Positions 27,255 to 36,689 of a stretch of DNA of 64,000 nt are shown piece by piece. Origin of the DNA: Lachnospiraceae bacterium (GTDB taxonomy: Bacteria > Bacillota > Clostridia > Lachnospirales > Lachnospiraceae); NCBI GenBank assembly GCA_017441585.1, contig JAFRWW010000020.1, forward strand, positions 37,275-101,274, given 5' to 3'. The notes beneath the pieces were generated by a model, which did not search any database, had not been told where the DNA came from, and was given only the letters and a program-made list of their open reading frames with translations. Positions within the stretch are counted from its first letter, which is position 1. Each line of letters opens with the position of its first letter. The translations under genes and the position numbers were made by a program.

Positions 27255-27962
27255 ATGAATTATTATGGTTATGGTTACGGATACGGCATGGATTTTACCT
27301 ATATCCTGGTGATACTGGGCGTGGTCATATGCGGTATCGCATCCCTCAATGTAAAATCCACCTATGCAAAATACAGTAAGATAATGAACGCCAGGGGTTA
27401 TACGGCCCAGGATGTGGCGGCCATGATACTCAAAGGGGCGGGGATCTATGACGTCACCATTTCCAGAGTGGGCGGAGATCTGACCGACCATTATTCACCC
27501 AAGGAAAAAGTCCTGAGGCTGTCGGATACGGTATATGATTCCAGATCCGTGGCAGCCATAGGCGTGGCAGCTCACGAGTGCGGTCATGCTATTCAGCATG
27601 CACAGAATTACATGCCCCTGTCCTTAAGATCCGCAGCCATTCCCGTGGCGAACATCGGCTCCACCATGTCATATCCCATTATACTCATAGGACTACTCTT
27701 TGGACTGACTCCCTTTGTAAAGATCGGAGCCGCCCTTTTTGCCCTGGTGGTCTTTGTACAGTTTGTGACCCTGCCCGTGGAATTCAACGCCTCGGCCAGA
27801 GCCCTCAAGATCCTCCAGTCCTCAAACATACTCGAAGGAAACGAAAATAAAGGCGCCAAGGCTGTTCTCACTGCCGCCGCCCTCACCTACGTGGCCGCCC
27901 TCGTCTCCTCCCTACTTCAGCTTACGAGACTTCTCCTGTTATCAAGGCGTCGCAGGAACTGA
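27255..27962 (+). CDS. YugP-like membrane zinc metallopeptidase
   Basis: 235 residues. An odd Tyr/Gly-rich N-terminus (MNYYGYGYGYGMDF) is followed by a membrane helix. The metal-binding motif is AAHECGHAIQHA near residue 105 (HExxH form), with further membrane helices (~125-175, ~200-220) and VEFNASARAL, whose Glu is the likely third ligand. It belongs to the neutral zinc metallopeptidase 2 family; substrates are unknown. Start supported by GAGGAGGTACGG upstream. Confidence 0.88.
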   Translation: MNYYGYGYGYGMDFTYILVILGVVICGIASLNVKSTYAKYSKIMNARGYTAQDVAAMILKGAGIYDVTISRVGGDLTDHYSPKEKVLRLSDTVYDSRSVAAIGVAAHECGHAIQHAQNYMPLSLRSAAIPVANIGSTMSYPIILIGLLFGLTPFVKIGAALFALVVFVQFVTLPVEFNASARALKILQSSNILEGNENKGAKAVLTAAALTYVAALVSSLLQLTRLLLLSRRRRN

Positions 27963-28072
27963 TATAAAACATTGTAATGAATAGTAGGATTCTATGAATA
28001 AAGTAAGCGAGTGCACAGTGCCAAACTGCAAATGCAAGTCGCCGGAAGCGTACTGATTTAGGATTATAAATA

Positions 28073-28102
28073 TTGACAGCCCCTAACTGATTTTGATAAA
28101 AT
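28073..28102 (+). promoter_or_regulatory. Promoter of the unknown protein/PocR kinase pair
   Basis: TTGACA (28073-28078) and TAAAAT (28097-28102) are separated by 18 bp. Confidence 0.75.
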
Positions 28103-28173
28103 ACACATAAGTGTCGGCATTTTTCGACTACAATCATGCAAATTGCATAAATATTACGAAGGGAGGTATCATC

Positions 28174-28995
28174 ATGAACGGAATAGAGGCCATAAATACG
28201 ACATCATATCTAAGAGGCGTAGACGCCGAGATAAGGACTGAACAAAGAACCGACCGAAATACCGGCCGGGAGATGGAAACAAAGGCGAAGACTTCCGATG
28301 AAGAAGCCAGAGAAAAAAGGCTCCTTGAAGATACCGCCCATCCCGATAAAGATTCCGTGCTGGTGAGCAGGAACGCAGACGGCGACACCACAAAGGCCAG
28401 CAGGATCGGACTTGAGAATCTGAAGGACGGTATAGTGATCAGAAAGGATCCGGCACTGGAAACGGCTGCTCTTAAAAAGGAAGAAGAAAAAGCACAGGAG
28501 AAGGTAGGCTCAATGATGGGCTTTACCGATGCCCAGGTCGAAGAACTCTACTATCAGGGCAGGATAAGCCGGAATGATTATGAGACGGAGCTTAAGCGCA
28601 GGGAGCGCATAGACAGTGCCGCCGGATTAAAGGAAGAGGACAAAAAGAATCCCGTAGTCGAATCGTCAAAGGAAGAAGCAAAGAAAGTATCGGACGAAGA
28701 GGCTGCACAGGCAAAGGAAGCTGCCGGAAAGCCTGAAACTTCGACGACAGGTAAGGAAGAAGATAAAAAAACAGCGGGAGATGACGAGAACCGCAAGAAA
28801 CTGATAAGTGATGAGATCGAAAAGGATAATGCCTTTGCAAAAGAGATGGGACAGATCAATCAAAGGCAGCAGGACTTTTCACTCAGGGCCGATGCCATAA
28901 CCGACGGCATGGCCAATGACCGCACAGACATGGTGATCGATGTACTGGATGCTGCGGAGAAAATAGCAAACGGACAGGATGTGCGCCAAAACTGA
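28174..28995 (+). CDS. Charged soluble protein of unknown function
   Basis: 273 residues from ATG 28174, chosen for GGGAGG 7 nt upstream; the longer frame from 28111 has no ribosome-binding site and overlaps the promoter's start region. It has no signal peptide or membrane segment. It is rich in Lys, Glu and Asp, with a long predicted disordered or coiled-coil middle (residues ~150-215) and a helical C-terminus (INQRQQDFSLRADAITDGMAND). I do not recognise a family. It lies 15 nt upstream of the PocR-domain kinase and is probably cotranscribed, so it may be an accessory signalling protein. Confidence 0.75.
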   Translation: MNGIEAINTTSYLRGVDAEIRTEQRTDRNTGREMETKAKTSDEEAREKRLLEDTAHPDKDSVLVSRNADGDTTKASRIGLENLKDGIVIRKDPALETAALKKEEEKAQEKVGSMMGFTDAQVEELYYQGRISRNDYETELKRRERIDSAAGLKEEDKKNPVVESSKEEAKKVSDEEAAQAKEAAGKPETSTTGKEEDKKTAGDDENRKKLISDEIEKDNAFAKEMGQINQRQQDFSLRADAITDGMANDRTDMVIDVLDAAEKIANGQDVRQN

Positions 28996-29010
28996 TAATG
29001 GCGCCGGGGG

Positions 29011-31761
29011 ATGATGATGGAAAATGAAAGGCTGCCACAGCTTACGGATCTGATAGAAATAGATATATTACAGAAGATGCAGGAATCCTTTTCCTCAATG
29101 ACAGGTGTGGCGTCTATCATCACTAATCCTGAGGGTAAGCCTGTTACCAGGCGGACGCAGTTCTGTAAATTCTGCAGCGAGCTCACCCGTGGCTCCAAGA
29201 TGGGGGGTAAGCTTTGTGAAAAATGCGAGAGCTATGCTGCAAGAGAAGCGCTTCAGACCGGAAAGACAGTAGCGTATTACTGCCATGCCGGTCTGATGGA
29301 TTTTACGGCGCCCATAACGATCCACGGACAGATAATAGGCTGTTTCGCAGGAGGACAGGTCCTCCCCAAACCGCCCCGTGAGGAGGCTATCAAAAGGACG
29401 GCAAGGGAACTGGAGATAGATGAGGATGAGTACTGGGAAGCAGCACAGGATGTCCGCATAGTCGACAGGGAAGAGCTGCGGCGCACGGCCAATTTCATAA
29501 ATACCCTTTCCCGGGCCATGTCCAATATGGCCGAGGGTAAGTATATAGCCCTTCAGGCTAAGGCAAACCTGGAGATGGCTGACAAAATGAAGAGTGATTT
29601 CCTGACAAATATGAGTCATGAGATAAGGACTCCCATGAACGCTGTCATAGGTATGGCGGACATGGCTCTTCGTCAGGATATGCCTGTCACAGCCAGAAGC
29701 TATCTGGAGCAGATAAAATCCTCCGGAAAAGCCCTTCTTAATATCATTAACGATGTGCTGGATTATTCAAAGATCGAATCCGGTACCCTTTCCATCATTG
29801 CCGAGGATTATGAACCCATAGGCGTCATAAATGACGTATCTACCATAATCATGAACCGTCTGATGCATAAGACGGTGGAATTTCTTTTGGATGTGGATCC
29901 CAATATCCCCCGGATAATGAACGGCGATGCCAACAGATTGCGTCAGATCCTTATAAATCTGGCCAATAATGCAGTAAAGTTCACAGAGGAAGGTTATGTG
30001 CGTCTGGTGATGAGAAGCGAGATAAAGGACGCGGATACCGTACTTTTGCATTTTTCCGTGGAGGATTCGGGAATAGGTATAAAGGAAAAGGATATACCCA
30101 AGCTCTTCGGCTCATTCTCACAGGTTGATAAGGCAAAGAACAGAATGGTGGAAGGAACGGGCCTCGGTCTTTCCATAGTCAAGCAGCTCCTGGATTCCAT
30201 GGACGGAAAAGTATGGGTGGAGAGTGAGTACGGAAAGGGCAGTAAGTTTAAGTTTACCCTGCCTCAGAAGATCGTGGATCCCGCGCCTGCGGTGCAGGTG
30301 GAGAATGCATCCGACTATCTCATGGTGGCATTTTTCAATAACAGGGATGTGGCCGAGGATTTCAAGCAGGATGCGGACAAGGTGGGAATAAAGCTCATAG
30401 ACATGACGCCCAAAGCTAATGAGCCGGTCATAACCGTGGATGAGATAATCCGACAGAACCCTGATAAAAAGATATTTTCCATTGTGGAGCAGAAGCTGTT
30501 CAGAAAAGAAGTCATGGATCAGGTGGATGCATCCGATCCGCTTTATAAGAATATTCAGGGAGTCATTCTGGCAGACGCCTTTGCGGATGTGAGGGAATGG
30601 AAGGATTATCCCTACATGCAGATATCCAAAAAGCCCGTATCAGTCATATCCATTGACCGGTTGATAAAGGATAGCAGTTTCGTTAAGAAGACGAATGAGA
30701 ACACGGAAAAGGAAGATGCCGCAAGCGGCCAGAACGAGGGCTTTGTGGCGCCTGACGCCAATGTGCTTCTGGTGGACGATAATGCCATTAATCTGACTGT
30801 GGCGGAAGGTCTTCTGGAGCCGCTTAAGATGAATGTGGATAAGGTGCTTTCCGCAAAAGAGGCGCTTGCCGCAATAGATAAGGTTCATTATGATATTATA
30901 TTTATGGATCATATGATGCCGGAGATGGACGGCGTGGAGGCTACGCGTATCATAAGGCGTTTCCATCCAGAGTATGAACAGACTCCCATAATAGCCCTGT
31001 CGGCCAATGCCATGAGCGGCGCCAGGGAGATGTTCCTCAACGAGGGCATGAATGATTTCGTGCCAAAGCCCATAGAGTATAAGATACTGGAAGCCAAGGT
31101 GAAGCAGTGGCTTCCTCCGGAAAAGATAAAGTCTGCCACCGCTCAGGAACTGGAACGTATCGCGCAGACGAAGCATGCCCATATAGAGGTGTCGGATCTG
31201 GATACCGACAGCGCCATCAATATGCTGGGCAGCGAGAGCCTGTTCTGGAACATATTGAAGGAATTCTATCGTACCATCGAACCCAAGGCCAGAAAGATAG
31301 AGGCTCTTTTTGATGCCAATGACTGGCCGAACTATACCATAGAGGTACATTCCGTTAAGAGCGCATCCAGACAGATAGGTGCAAATGAACTGGCGGATCT
31401 GGCGGCGAAGCTGGAGCAGGCAGGTAATGCCAAAAATGAGGCTCTTCTTCGAGTGGATACTCCCGATATGCTGATCCGTTATCGTGATTATATAACGAAG
31501 CTGGCTCCTTATCTTGAAAAGGATGAGGATAAGAAGGAAAAGAAAAAATCCTATGACAGGAAGACTTTCTTCCCGATCTTTGAAAAGCTCAATGCAGCCC
31601 TTTCGGAACTGGATCTGGATGGCATGGAAGCCGTGTCGGAGGAACTGGATCTGTATGAATATCCCGATGAGGTGGGTGAGAAGATAAGCGCCCTCAAGGA
31701 AGCCATATCCAATATAGATATAGAAGGATGCGAGGAGATAATAAAGTCGCTAAACTCTTAG
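29011..31761 (+). CDS. Cytoplasmic PocR-domain hybrid histidine kinase with receiver and Hpt
   Basis: Up to 916 residues and no membrane helices. A PocR ligand-binding domain (~12-165) has clustered Cys: FCKFCSE, KLCEKCESYA and YYCHAGL. HisKA has the phospho-His in SHEIRTPMN (~200). HATPase_c shows LANNAVKF, DSGIGI and GTGLGLSIV. A degenerate receiver-like region (~430-555) is followed by a true receiver with Asp in IIFMDHMMPE (~631), then Hpt with His in VHSVKSASRQ (~779) and an extra helical tail (~835-916). PocR domains in other proteins bind small hydrocarbon derivatives; the Cys set suggests a metal or redox cofactor here. Of three consecutive ATG codons, 29017 is best spaced from GGGGG. 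Confidence 0.9.
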   Translation: MMMENERLPQLTDLIEIDILQKMQESFSSMTGVASIITNPEGKPVTRRTQFCKFCSELTRGSKMGGKLCEKCESYAAREALQTGKTVAYYCHAGLMDFTAPITIHGQIIGCFAGGQVLPKPPREEAIKRTARELEIDEDEYWEAAQDVRIVDREELRRTANFINTLSRAMSNMAEGKYIALQAKANLEMADKMKSDFLTNMSHEIRTPMNAVIGMADMALRQDMPVTARSYLEQIKSSGKALLNIINDVLDYSKIESGTLSIIAEDYEPIGVINDVSTIIMNRLMHKTVEFLLDVDPNIPRIMNGDANRLRQILINLANNAVKFTEEGYVRLVMRSEIKDADTVLLHFSVEDSGIGIKEKDIPKLFGSFSQVDKAKNRMVEGTGLGLSIVKQLLDSMDGKVWVESEYGKGSKFKFTLPQKIVDPAPAVQVENASDYLMVAFFNNRDVAEDFKQDADKVGIKLIDMTPKANEPVITVDEIIRQNPDKKIFSIVEQKLFRKEVMDQVDASDPLYKNIQGVILADAFADVREWKDYPYMQISKKPVSVISIDRLIKDSSFVKKTNENTEKEDAASGQNEGFVAPDANVLLVDDNAINLTVAEGLLEPLKMNVDKVLSAKEALAAIDKVHYDIIFMDHMMPEMDGVEATRIIRRFHPEYEQTPIIALSANAMSGAREMFLNEGMNDFVPKPIEYKILEAKVKQWLPPEKIKSATAQELERIAQTKHAHIEVSDLDTDSAINMLGSESLFWNILKEFYRTIEPKARKIEALFDANDWPNYTIEVHSVKSASRQIGANELADLAAKLEQAGNAKNEALLRVDTPDMLIRYRDYITKLAPYLEKDEDKKEKKKSYDRKTFFPIFEKLNAALSELDLDGMEAVSEELDLYEYPDEVGEKISALKEAISNIDIEGCEEIIKSLNS

Positions 31762-31768
31762 GCGACGG

Positions 31769-33010
31769 TTATTTGAATTTCCACAGAGGTGTCTCGTCAA
31801 CATAGCCGTTGGCTGTCAGATAGGTGTGCATCTCATCCATTCCAAGCTGAAAGTCTTTAAAGGATTCCAGAGTCATCTGGAATTCTTTTTTTGCCAGAGG
31901 AATATCATAATCTTCCTTGGCCATAAAGCTGGCGATGGCGTGCTTATGAAGATTTTCGTGGGCCCAGATGGTATGCCTGAGTCCGGGGGAATCAACAAGG
32001 ACGTCAGGGTATGGATTCTGGCTCCAAAGGCCGAATTTACAGCGATCCGTATTATTTACCTGGGTTATCTTAAGGGTCTCCAGCTCCATGATGTGGTTAT
32101 AAATACGCCAGGAAAGTGTCAGATGGTCTATCTCATATACACGGAGAGTGTCATGTATGGTGGGCCGGCTGTTGTTCCTGAACATATCGTTGCGGGCATT
32201 GTCCACATCCCTGGATATACGGTAGAGCTGCTCACCTATGTCAAAACCGTGGAGCGACAGGGCTTCATAGGTAGAAGACAGCTGGTCGATGCCGCTCACG
32301 AAGTGGGCCGTGTTCAGATTCTGCTTCTCCATGGTGTTGGTTATCAGCAGTACATCATCGATGACAGTCTCTATTCTGCCTTTAAGGCTCTTGAGGCTGT
32401 CTATGGAATCCTTAAGGGCAATCTTCTGGATCTCGATGGCGGAGATAAAGAGCTCCATGGTGGATACGAACTCCTCGGTGTATGCCATCATGTCATCTTT
32501 ATCGATGGAATCAAAACTTCCGTTTTTGATATCCTCCACAACGTTTTTGATGGAGGCGAGGGAGGAATCCACATTCTCGTAACCCTCACTCAGATCATAG
32601 GTGCAGGGTTCGTAGGAATTGCGGATCTGGCGTGAGAGCGCCAGCATCTCCAGGCTGGAGTCCTCTATTTTTTTCATGGAAAAACTGAGGCTCTGCTTGG
32701 CCTCCTGCAGACTGCTGATATTGTGCTGCTGGGATTCCAGATTGTCCATGAGATTTTTGAGGTTGTTATTGTTGCCGATCCTGCCCATGGCGTCATTGAG
32801 TCTTATGAGGAACTCATTGTTGCGGCGGGCTATCAGGTCCAGCATGTTGTTAAAGGTCTGGGCCAGAGTGGGATCGTCAAAGGTCGAGGGGTCAATGTGA
32901 ACATATTTATTGGTCTCTATCCCCTGCATGGCCTGTCTGAGTCTCTCGGAATCCGTGGTCGCCTCATTGGCTTGTGTATTCAGTTTATCGTTAGCGTCTG
33001 TCTGTCCCAT
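31769..33010 (-). CDS. CZB-domain protein, chemoreceptor-like but lacking the MCP signalling tip
   Basis: 413 residues, soluble and mostly helical. The C-terminal CZB (chemoreceptor zinc-binding) domain has its ligand set in DHLTLSWRIYNH (~295), CKFGLW, and HENLHKHA. The N-terminal ~75 residues and the linker before CZB (QLYRISRDVDNARNDMFRNNS) are close to those of the full receptor at 51876-53297. The middle coiled coil lacks the conserved receptor hairpin tip that contacts CheA/CheW, so it probably cannot signal as a normal MCP. It converges on the PocR kinase, 7 bp apart, without a terminator. Confidence 0.8.
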   Translation of the reverse strand: MGQTDANDKLNTQANEATTDSERLRQAMQGIETNKYVHIDPSTFDDPTLAQTFNNMLDLIARRNNEFLIRLNDAMGRIGNNNNLKNLMDNLESQQHNISSLQEAKQSLSFSMKKIEDSSLEMLALSRQIRNSYEPCTYDLSEGYENVDSSLASIKNVVEDIKNGSFDSIDKDDMMAYTEEFVSTMELFISAIEIQKIALKDSIDSLKSLKGRIETVIDDVLLITNTMEKQNLNTAHFVSGIDQLSSTYEALSLHGFDIGEQLYRISRDVDNARNDMFRNNSRPTIHDTLRVYEIDHLTLSWRIYNHIMELETLKITQVNNTDRCKFGLWSQNPYPDVLVDSPGLRHTIWAHENLHKHAIASFMAKEDYDIPLAKKEFQMTLESFKDFQLGMDEMHTYLTANGYVDETPLWKFK

Positions 33011-33106
33011 TTCTATCCTTACACTGTAAGTTCATGTTCGCTTCACATCATATTATTGTACTATAAACGGAAGAATTAAGCCAGTTGTTTTTGAGCATCT
33101 TTTTTA

Positions 33107-33134
33107 TTGAATTTTTATGTCAAAAGGGTATAAT
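33107..33134 (+). promoter_or_regulatory. Promoter placing transcription start at the ATG (leaderless candidate)
   Basis: TTGAAT (33107-33112) and TATAAT (33129-33134) are separated by 16 bp. The -10 ends only 7 nt before ATG 33142, so transcription should start at or within a base or two of the start codon. Confidence 0.7.
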
Positions 33135-33141
33135 AAAGACC

Positions 33142-33444
33142 ATGGCAATAAACAGGGATGATATATTTCATTTTGAATATTTTGATTACGGAGAGCGTTT
33201 CCACGGCAGTTACCGTGGAATGAGATATGCGATCGCCAGGGAGCCTCTGGAAAAAGTGGTGCAGAAGTCACCCGAAGAGAAGGCTGAGGGCAGCATAAGG
33301 CTCAGTGTGTGGCCCGAGCCTTTTGCTTTTGATAAGACGCCGCCCGAGCAGATCATCCATGAAGATTTCCCTTACAGTGAGGAGGGAGTCAGGATGGCTG
33401 TTGACCGTCTGAATGAACTGTGGGAGAGAGATTATGCCTCCTAA
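33142..33444 (+). CDS. Conserved-looking small protein of unknown function upstream of holA
   Basis: 100 residues from ATG 33142; the longer frame from 33085 would begin upstream of the promoter. It is soluble, with aromatic-rich N-terminus (FHFEYFDYGERFHGSYRGMRYAI, broken by turns) and the C-terminal segment EDFPYSEEGVRMAVDRLNELW. I do not recognise a family. No ribosome-binding site is visible, consistent with a leaderless transcript. Its end overlaps holA by 11 bp, so the two are coupled. Confidence 0.75.
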   Translation: MAINRDDIFHFEYFDYGERFHGSYRGMRYAIAREPLEKVVQKSPEEKAEGSIRLSVWPEPFAFDKTPPEQIIHEDFPYSEEGVRMAVDRLNELWERDYAS

Positions 33445-34567
33445 GAATGAAAAAAAGAAGCAGGATTCAAGGAATGATATCCCGCGTCTGGATGCGGCCA
33501 TTAAAAGCGGAAATCTCCCCCGGGTCATACTTTTGTCCGGACATACACGGTTCCTTTTGGATCATTATAAGAATAAACTGGTGGGGATGCTGGCAGATAC
33601 CTCGGATACCATGAATTATACCAGGTACGACGGAGAAAGTGCCGATCCTCAGGTCATAGTGGAGATGGCGGGAACCCTCCCTTTTTTCAGGGATAACCGT
33701 CTTATTTTTGTAGAGGAGTCGGGGTTCTTTAAACCTTCCAAAAAGGGAGGAGACAAGGCTAAGGGAAATGAAGACGGCTCAGAGGGTGAGACGGATCCTG
33801 ACGATGCAGGGGAAGAGGCGAGGGACAGTGCTTCCCTGGAGATCCTGGCGGATTATCTTAAAAATCCCTGTGAGACCACAAATATCATTTTTGTGGAAGG
33901 AAAGGTGGATGCCCGGAAAAAACTGACCAAGGCCATAGATGCCATGGGTGGTTATTTTGTCATCGGTGAGTATGATGACAGGAAATTTCAGACCTGGGTG
34001 GTAAATACCTTTAAAAGGTATGGAAAAAAACTGTCCATGGCGACCTATGATCATCTGCTGGACCGCTGCGGAAGGGATATGGATGTACTGTCGGTGGAGA
34101 TGAGAAAGCTGGCAGACTATCTGGGAGATGAGGAAGAGGTCACTCCCGGGGCGGTAGATGCCGTCTGCATCCGCAGCTTTGAAAACAGGGTCTTTGAGAT
34201 GATAGACGATATGATGGCCGGCAGGACACAGGTGGCGCTCAACAAGTACTATGATCTGTTATCCCTTAAGGAGGCGCAGCAAAAGACCAGGATAATCATC
34301 CTGAGGCAGTATGTCCGCATGGCTCTGGTGAAGGAAGCTATAGTTAACGGACAGGATACGTCGGAGCTTGGCGCTGCTTTCGGGGTTAAGCCCTACGCCG
34401 TGCAGAAACTGGCTGAAAAAGCCAGGAATATCCCTTACCGGAAGCTTAAGGATGCCGCCGATGCATGTGTGGAACTGGAGAGTGCGTGCAGAAACCGGAG
34501 CCTTTCTGATAAGGTGGGCACCGAATATATGATACTGACCCTGGCCACAAAGTATAAGATGATATGA
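33434..34567 (+). CDS. holA: DNA polymerase III delta subunit
   Basis: 377 residues from ATG 33434, which has GGGAGAGAG just upstream. The start of the fold (PRVILLSGHTRFLLDHY), the FFRDNRLIFVEESGFF segment, NIIFVEGKVDARKKL, and the C-terminal helical domain (SLKEAQQKTRIIILRQYVRM, broken) match HolA. This clamp-loader wrench opens the beta clamp. An acidic insert (residues ~105-135) is present after KPSKKGG. Coupled to the preceding small gene. Confidence 0.88.
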   Translation: MPPKNEKKKQDSRNDIPRLDAAIKSGNLPRVILLSGHTRFLLDHYKNKLVGMLADTSDTMNYTRYDGESADPQVIVEMAGTLPFFRDNRLIFVEESGFFKPSKKGGDKAKGNEDGSEGETDPDDAGEEARDSASLEILADYLKNPCETTNIIFVEGKVDARKKLTKAIDAMGGYFVIGEYDDRKFQTWVVNTFKRYGKKLSMATYDHLLDRCGRDMDVLSVEMRKLADYLGDEEEVTPGAVDAVCIRSFENRVFEMIDDMMAGRTQVALNKYYDLLSLKEAQQKTRIIILRQYVRMALVKEAIVNGQDTSELGAAFGVKPYAVQKLAEKARNIPYRKLKDAADACVELESACRNRSLSDKVGTEYMILTLATKYKMI

Positions 34568-34574
34568 GGATGGA

Positions 34575-35270
34575 ATGTCAAAACTGATTTTTAATTTTTC
34601 CGATGATGTAAAAAAACGCATACGCAGGGTCTTTGAAAGAGAAGAGGAACTGGCTAAAAGAGGAGTGCCTTTCCGTACGGTATGCGCCGGCAGGATGGAT
34701 GAACTGATGAGCCTGTCTGACACTCGTCTTGCTTTGTTTAAGGAATATATCATAGAGGATGCGGGTGATCTGGATCCGGCACAGGCGGATTTTGTGGTCG
34801 ATAAGCTCTGTCACGAGCTGTCCCTTGACGTGACCGTTGTGGGACGACGGCGCGATGATTCGGGCAAGGTGCCGGCGGGTGCCATGGTATTTCTGGCCCG
34901 GGCTGATGAGATCAGTAAGATCGATGATGAGCCATCTGAGATTCAAGCGGCCGATTTCCAATATGGATCAAAGCAGGTGATCCACGTGACGAAGGAAGAA
35001 GCCGGATCTGAAAATTTTGACGATGAGTCTGAAATGTTCGATGACGAGCCTCAGATCTCTCCGGAACTGGCCATGTTTCTGGATGCGGATACCGCCTCCG
35101 ACAGACTGGATGTATTCCGCAGGATCAGGGAAAAGTGCGACGATCAGATAATAGATACCATAGCGGTGATCCTGGACATGGAGATACCGCAGGGTGACAT
35201 AGAGCGACGACGACGGGATGTGATAACCTGTCTTGAGACAAAGATAAAATACGAACTGAGCAGGAGATGA
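34575..35270 (+). CDS. Soluble acidic protein of unknown function downstream of holA
   Basis: 231 residues, no signal peptide or membrane segment. The N-terminal part is helical and basic (SDDVKKRIRRVFEREEELAK), the middle is an acidic linker (residues ~110-175), and the C-terminus is helical (DRLDVFRRIREKCDDQIIDTIAVILDMEIP). I do not recognise a family. It starts 7 nt after holA and is probably in the same transcript. Confidence 0.72.
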   Translation: MSKLIFNFSDDVKKRIRRVFEREEELAKRGVPFRTVCAGRMDELMSLSDTRLALFKEYIIEDAGDLDPAQADFVVDKLCHELSLDVTVVGRRRDDSGKVPAGAMVFLARADEISKIDDEPSEIQAADFQYGSKQVIHVTKEEAGSENFDDESEMFDDEPQISPELAMFLDADTASDRLDVFRRIREKCDDQIIDTIAVILDMEIPQGDIERRRRDVITCLETKIKYELSRR

Positions 35271-35331
35271 TATCTGTTTTATTTTTTTTTGGAGATAGCA
35301 GTCGATATTGTCTTGAAAGAGCCTTTGTTAT

Positions 35332-35363
35332 TGTCATTCTTAGGACGACAGTCCGAAGAATCC
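35332..35363 (+). repeat. GAAGAATCTT leader repeat, variant copy before argJ
   Basis: TGTCATTC, then TTAGGAC, a small hairpin GGAC/GTCC around GACA, then GAAGAATCCT. The TTAGGAC resembles the end of the nested ~90-bp element, so this may be an excision scar. The right end is 46 nt before the argJ start. Confidence 0.75.
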
Positions 35364-35409
35364 TGACAGACAAGGCATAGCATTGAAGTAAAATATGAGG
35401 TGACAGATT

Positions 35410-36645
35410 ATGAGTATAGAACTGATTTCGGGCTCCATAACAGCCCCCAAAGGATTTAAGGCAGCGGCCACGGCTGCCCGGATAAAGTATCAGGGCAGGG
35501 ACGATATGGCCATGATCTATTCCGAGGTACCTTGCGTATCTGCAGGATGTTATACAAAAAATGTGGTGAAGGCAGCTCCCGTGATCTGGGATAAGAACAT
35601 CACGAAGGAGGATCTGCCTGTTCACGCGGTAGTGGTGAATTCCGGCATAGCAAACGCCTGTACCGGACAGGAAGGACTCGATATCTGTCAAAAAACGGCA
35701 GAGGCAGTCTCCGGTGAACTTAAGATACCTGCGGATTCGGTGCTCCTTGGCTCCACGGGAGTCATAGGCATGCAGCTTCCCATGGACAGGGTTCTGGCCG
35801 GGGTCAAGACTCTTGCCGGAGCGCTTTCGGAGGATGAGGATTCGGGTCACAGGGCTGAAAAGGCAATAATGACCACGGATACCGTTCCGAAGGAGATCGT
35901 ATTTAAGACTGTGATCGGCGGCAGTGAAGTGACCATGGCCGGAATGGCAAAGGGCAGCGGCATGATCCATCCAAATATGTGCACCATGCTGGCCTATATC
36001 ACCACTGATGCCGCAATAGACAAGGTCCTCATGCAGGAGGCACTCTCGGCCACGGTGGTGGATTCCTTTAACATGATCTCCGTGGACGGAGATACCAGCA
36101 CCAATGATTCCCTGATCCTTCTGGCAAACGGAGAGGCAAAGAATCCCCGGATCACTTCAAAAAATGAGGATTATGGGAAGTTCTGCGCCATGCTGGATGA
36201 AGTATGCCTGTATCTGGCAAAGGCCATGGCCGCAGACGGAGAGGGCGCCACGAAGCTGGTGGAGGCAAAGGTGATAAACGCTGATACAAAGGATAATGCG
36301 AGGACACTGGCTAAATCGGTGGTGACTTCATCCCTCACAAAGGCCGCCATGTACGGCTGTGATGCCAACTGGGGCAGGATACTGTGTGCTTTAGGTTATT
36401 CCGGTGTGAATTTTGACCCCGAAAAGGTGACTCTTACCTTCTGGGACGATGATAAAAAGGAAGAAATGCTGATCTATGATTCCGGAAAGGGACAGGATTA
36501 TTCAGAAAAAGAAGCCACCAGGATACTCTCCGCAAAACATGTGCTCCTTAAGGCGGACATGCATATGGGAAGCGAGGAAGCCACAGCTTATGGTTGTGAC
36601 CTGACCCATGAGTATGTTAATATAAATGCGGATTATAGATCTTAA
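35410..36645 (+). CDS. argJ: Glutamate N-acetyltransferase / amino-acid N-acetyltransferase (ArgJ)
   Basis: 411 residues, normal length. Family signatures include the start GSITAPKGFKAAATAA and GKGSGMIHPN-type AKGSGMIHPNMCTMLAYI. The self-cleavage and nucleophile Thr is the T of MCTMLA (~192), with Cys replacing the common Ala before it. The C-terminal motifs DCNWGRI-type GCDANWGRIL and HEYVNINADYRS are intact. It recycles acetyl between N-acetylornithine and glutamate in arginine synthesis. No other arg genes are adjacent. Confidence 0.95.
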   Translation: MSIELISGSITAPKGFKAAATAARIKYQGRDDMAMIYSEVPCVSAGCYTKNVVKAAPVIWDKNITKEDLPVHAVVVNSGIANACTGQEGLDICQKTAEAVSGELKIPADSVLLGSTGVIGMQLPMDRVLAGVKTLAGALSEDEDSGHRAEKAIMTTDTVPKEIVFKTVIGGSEVTMAGMAKGSGMIHPNMCTMLAYITTDAAIDKVLMQEALSATVVDSFNMISVDGDTSTNDSLILLANGEAKNPRITSKNEDYGKFCAMLDEVCLYLAKAMAADGEGATKLVEAKVINADTKDNARTLAKSVVTSSLTKAAMYGCDANWGRILCALGYSGVNFDPEKVTLTFWDDDKKEEMLIYDSGKGQDYSEKEATRILSAKHVLLKADMHMGSEEATAYGCDLTHEYVNINADYRS

Positions 36646-36689
36646 TGTAGGAATTTGTTTACGTGTTTGAGAAAGGTTAGCAATAATTT

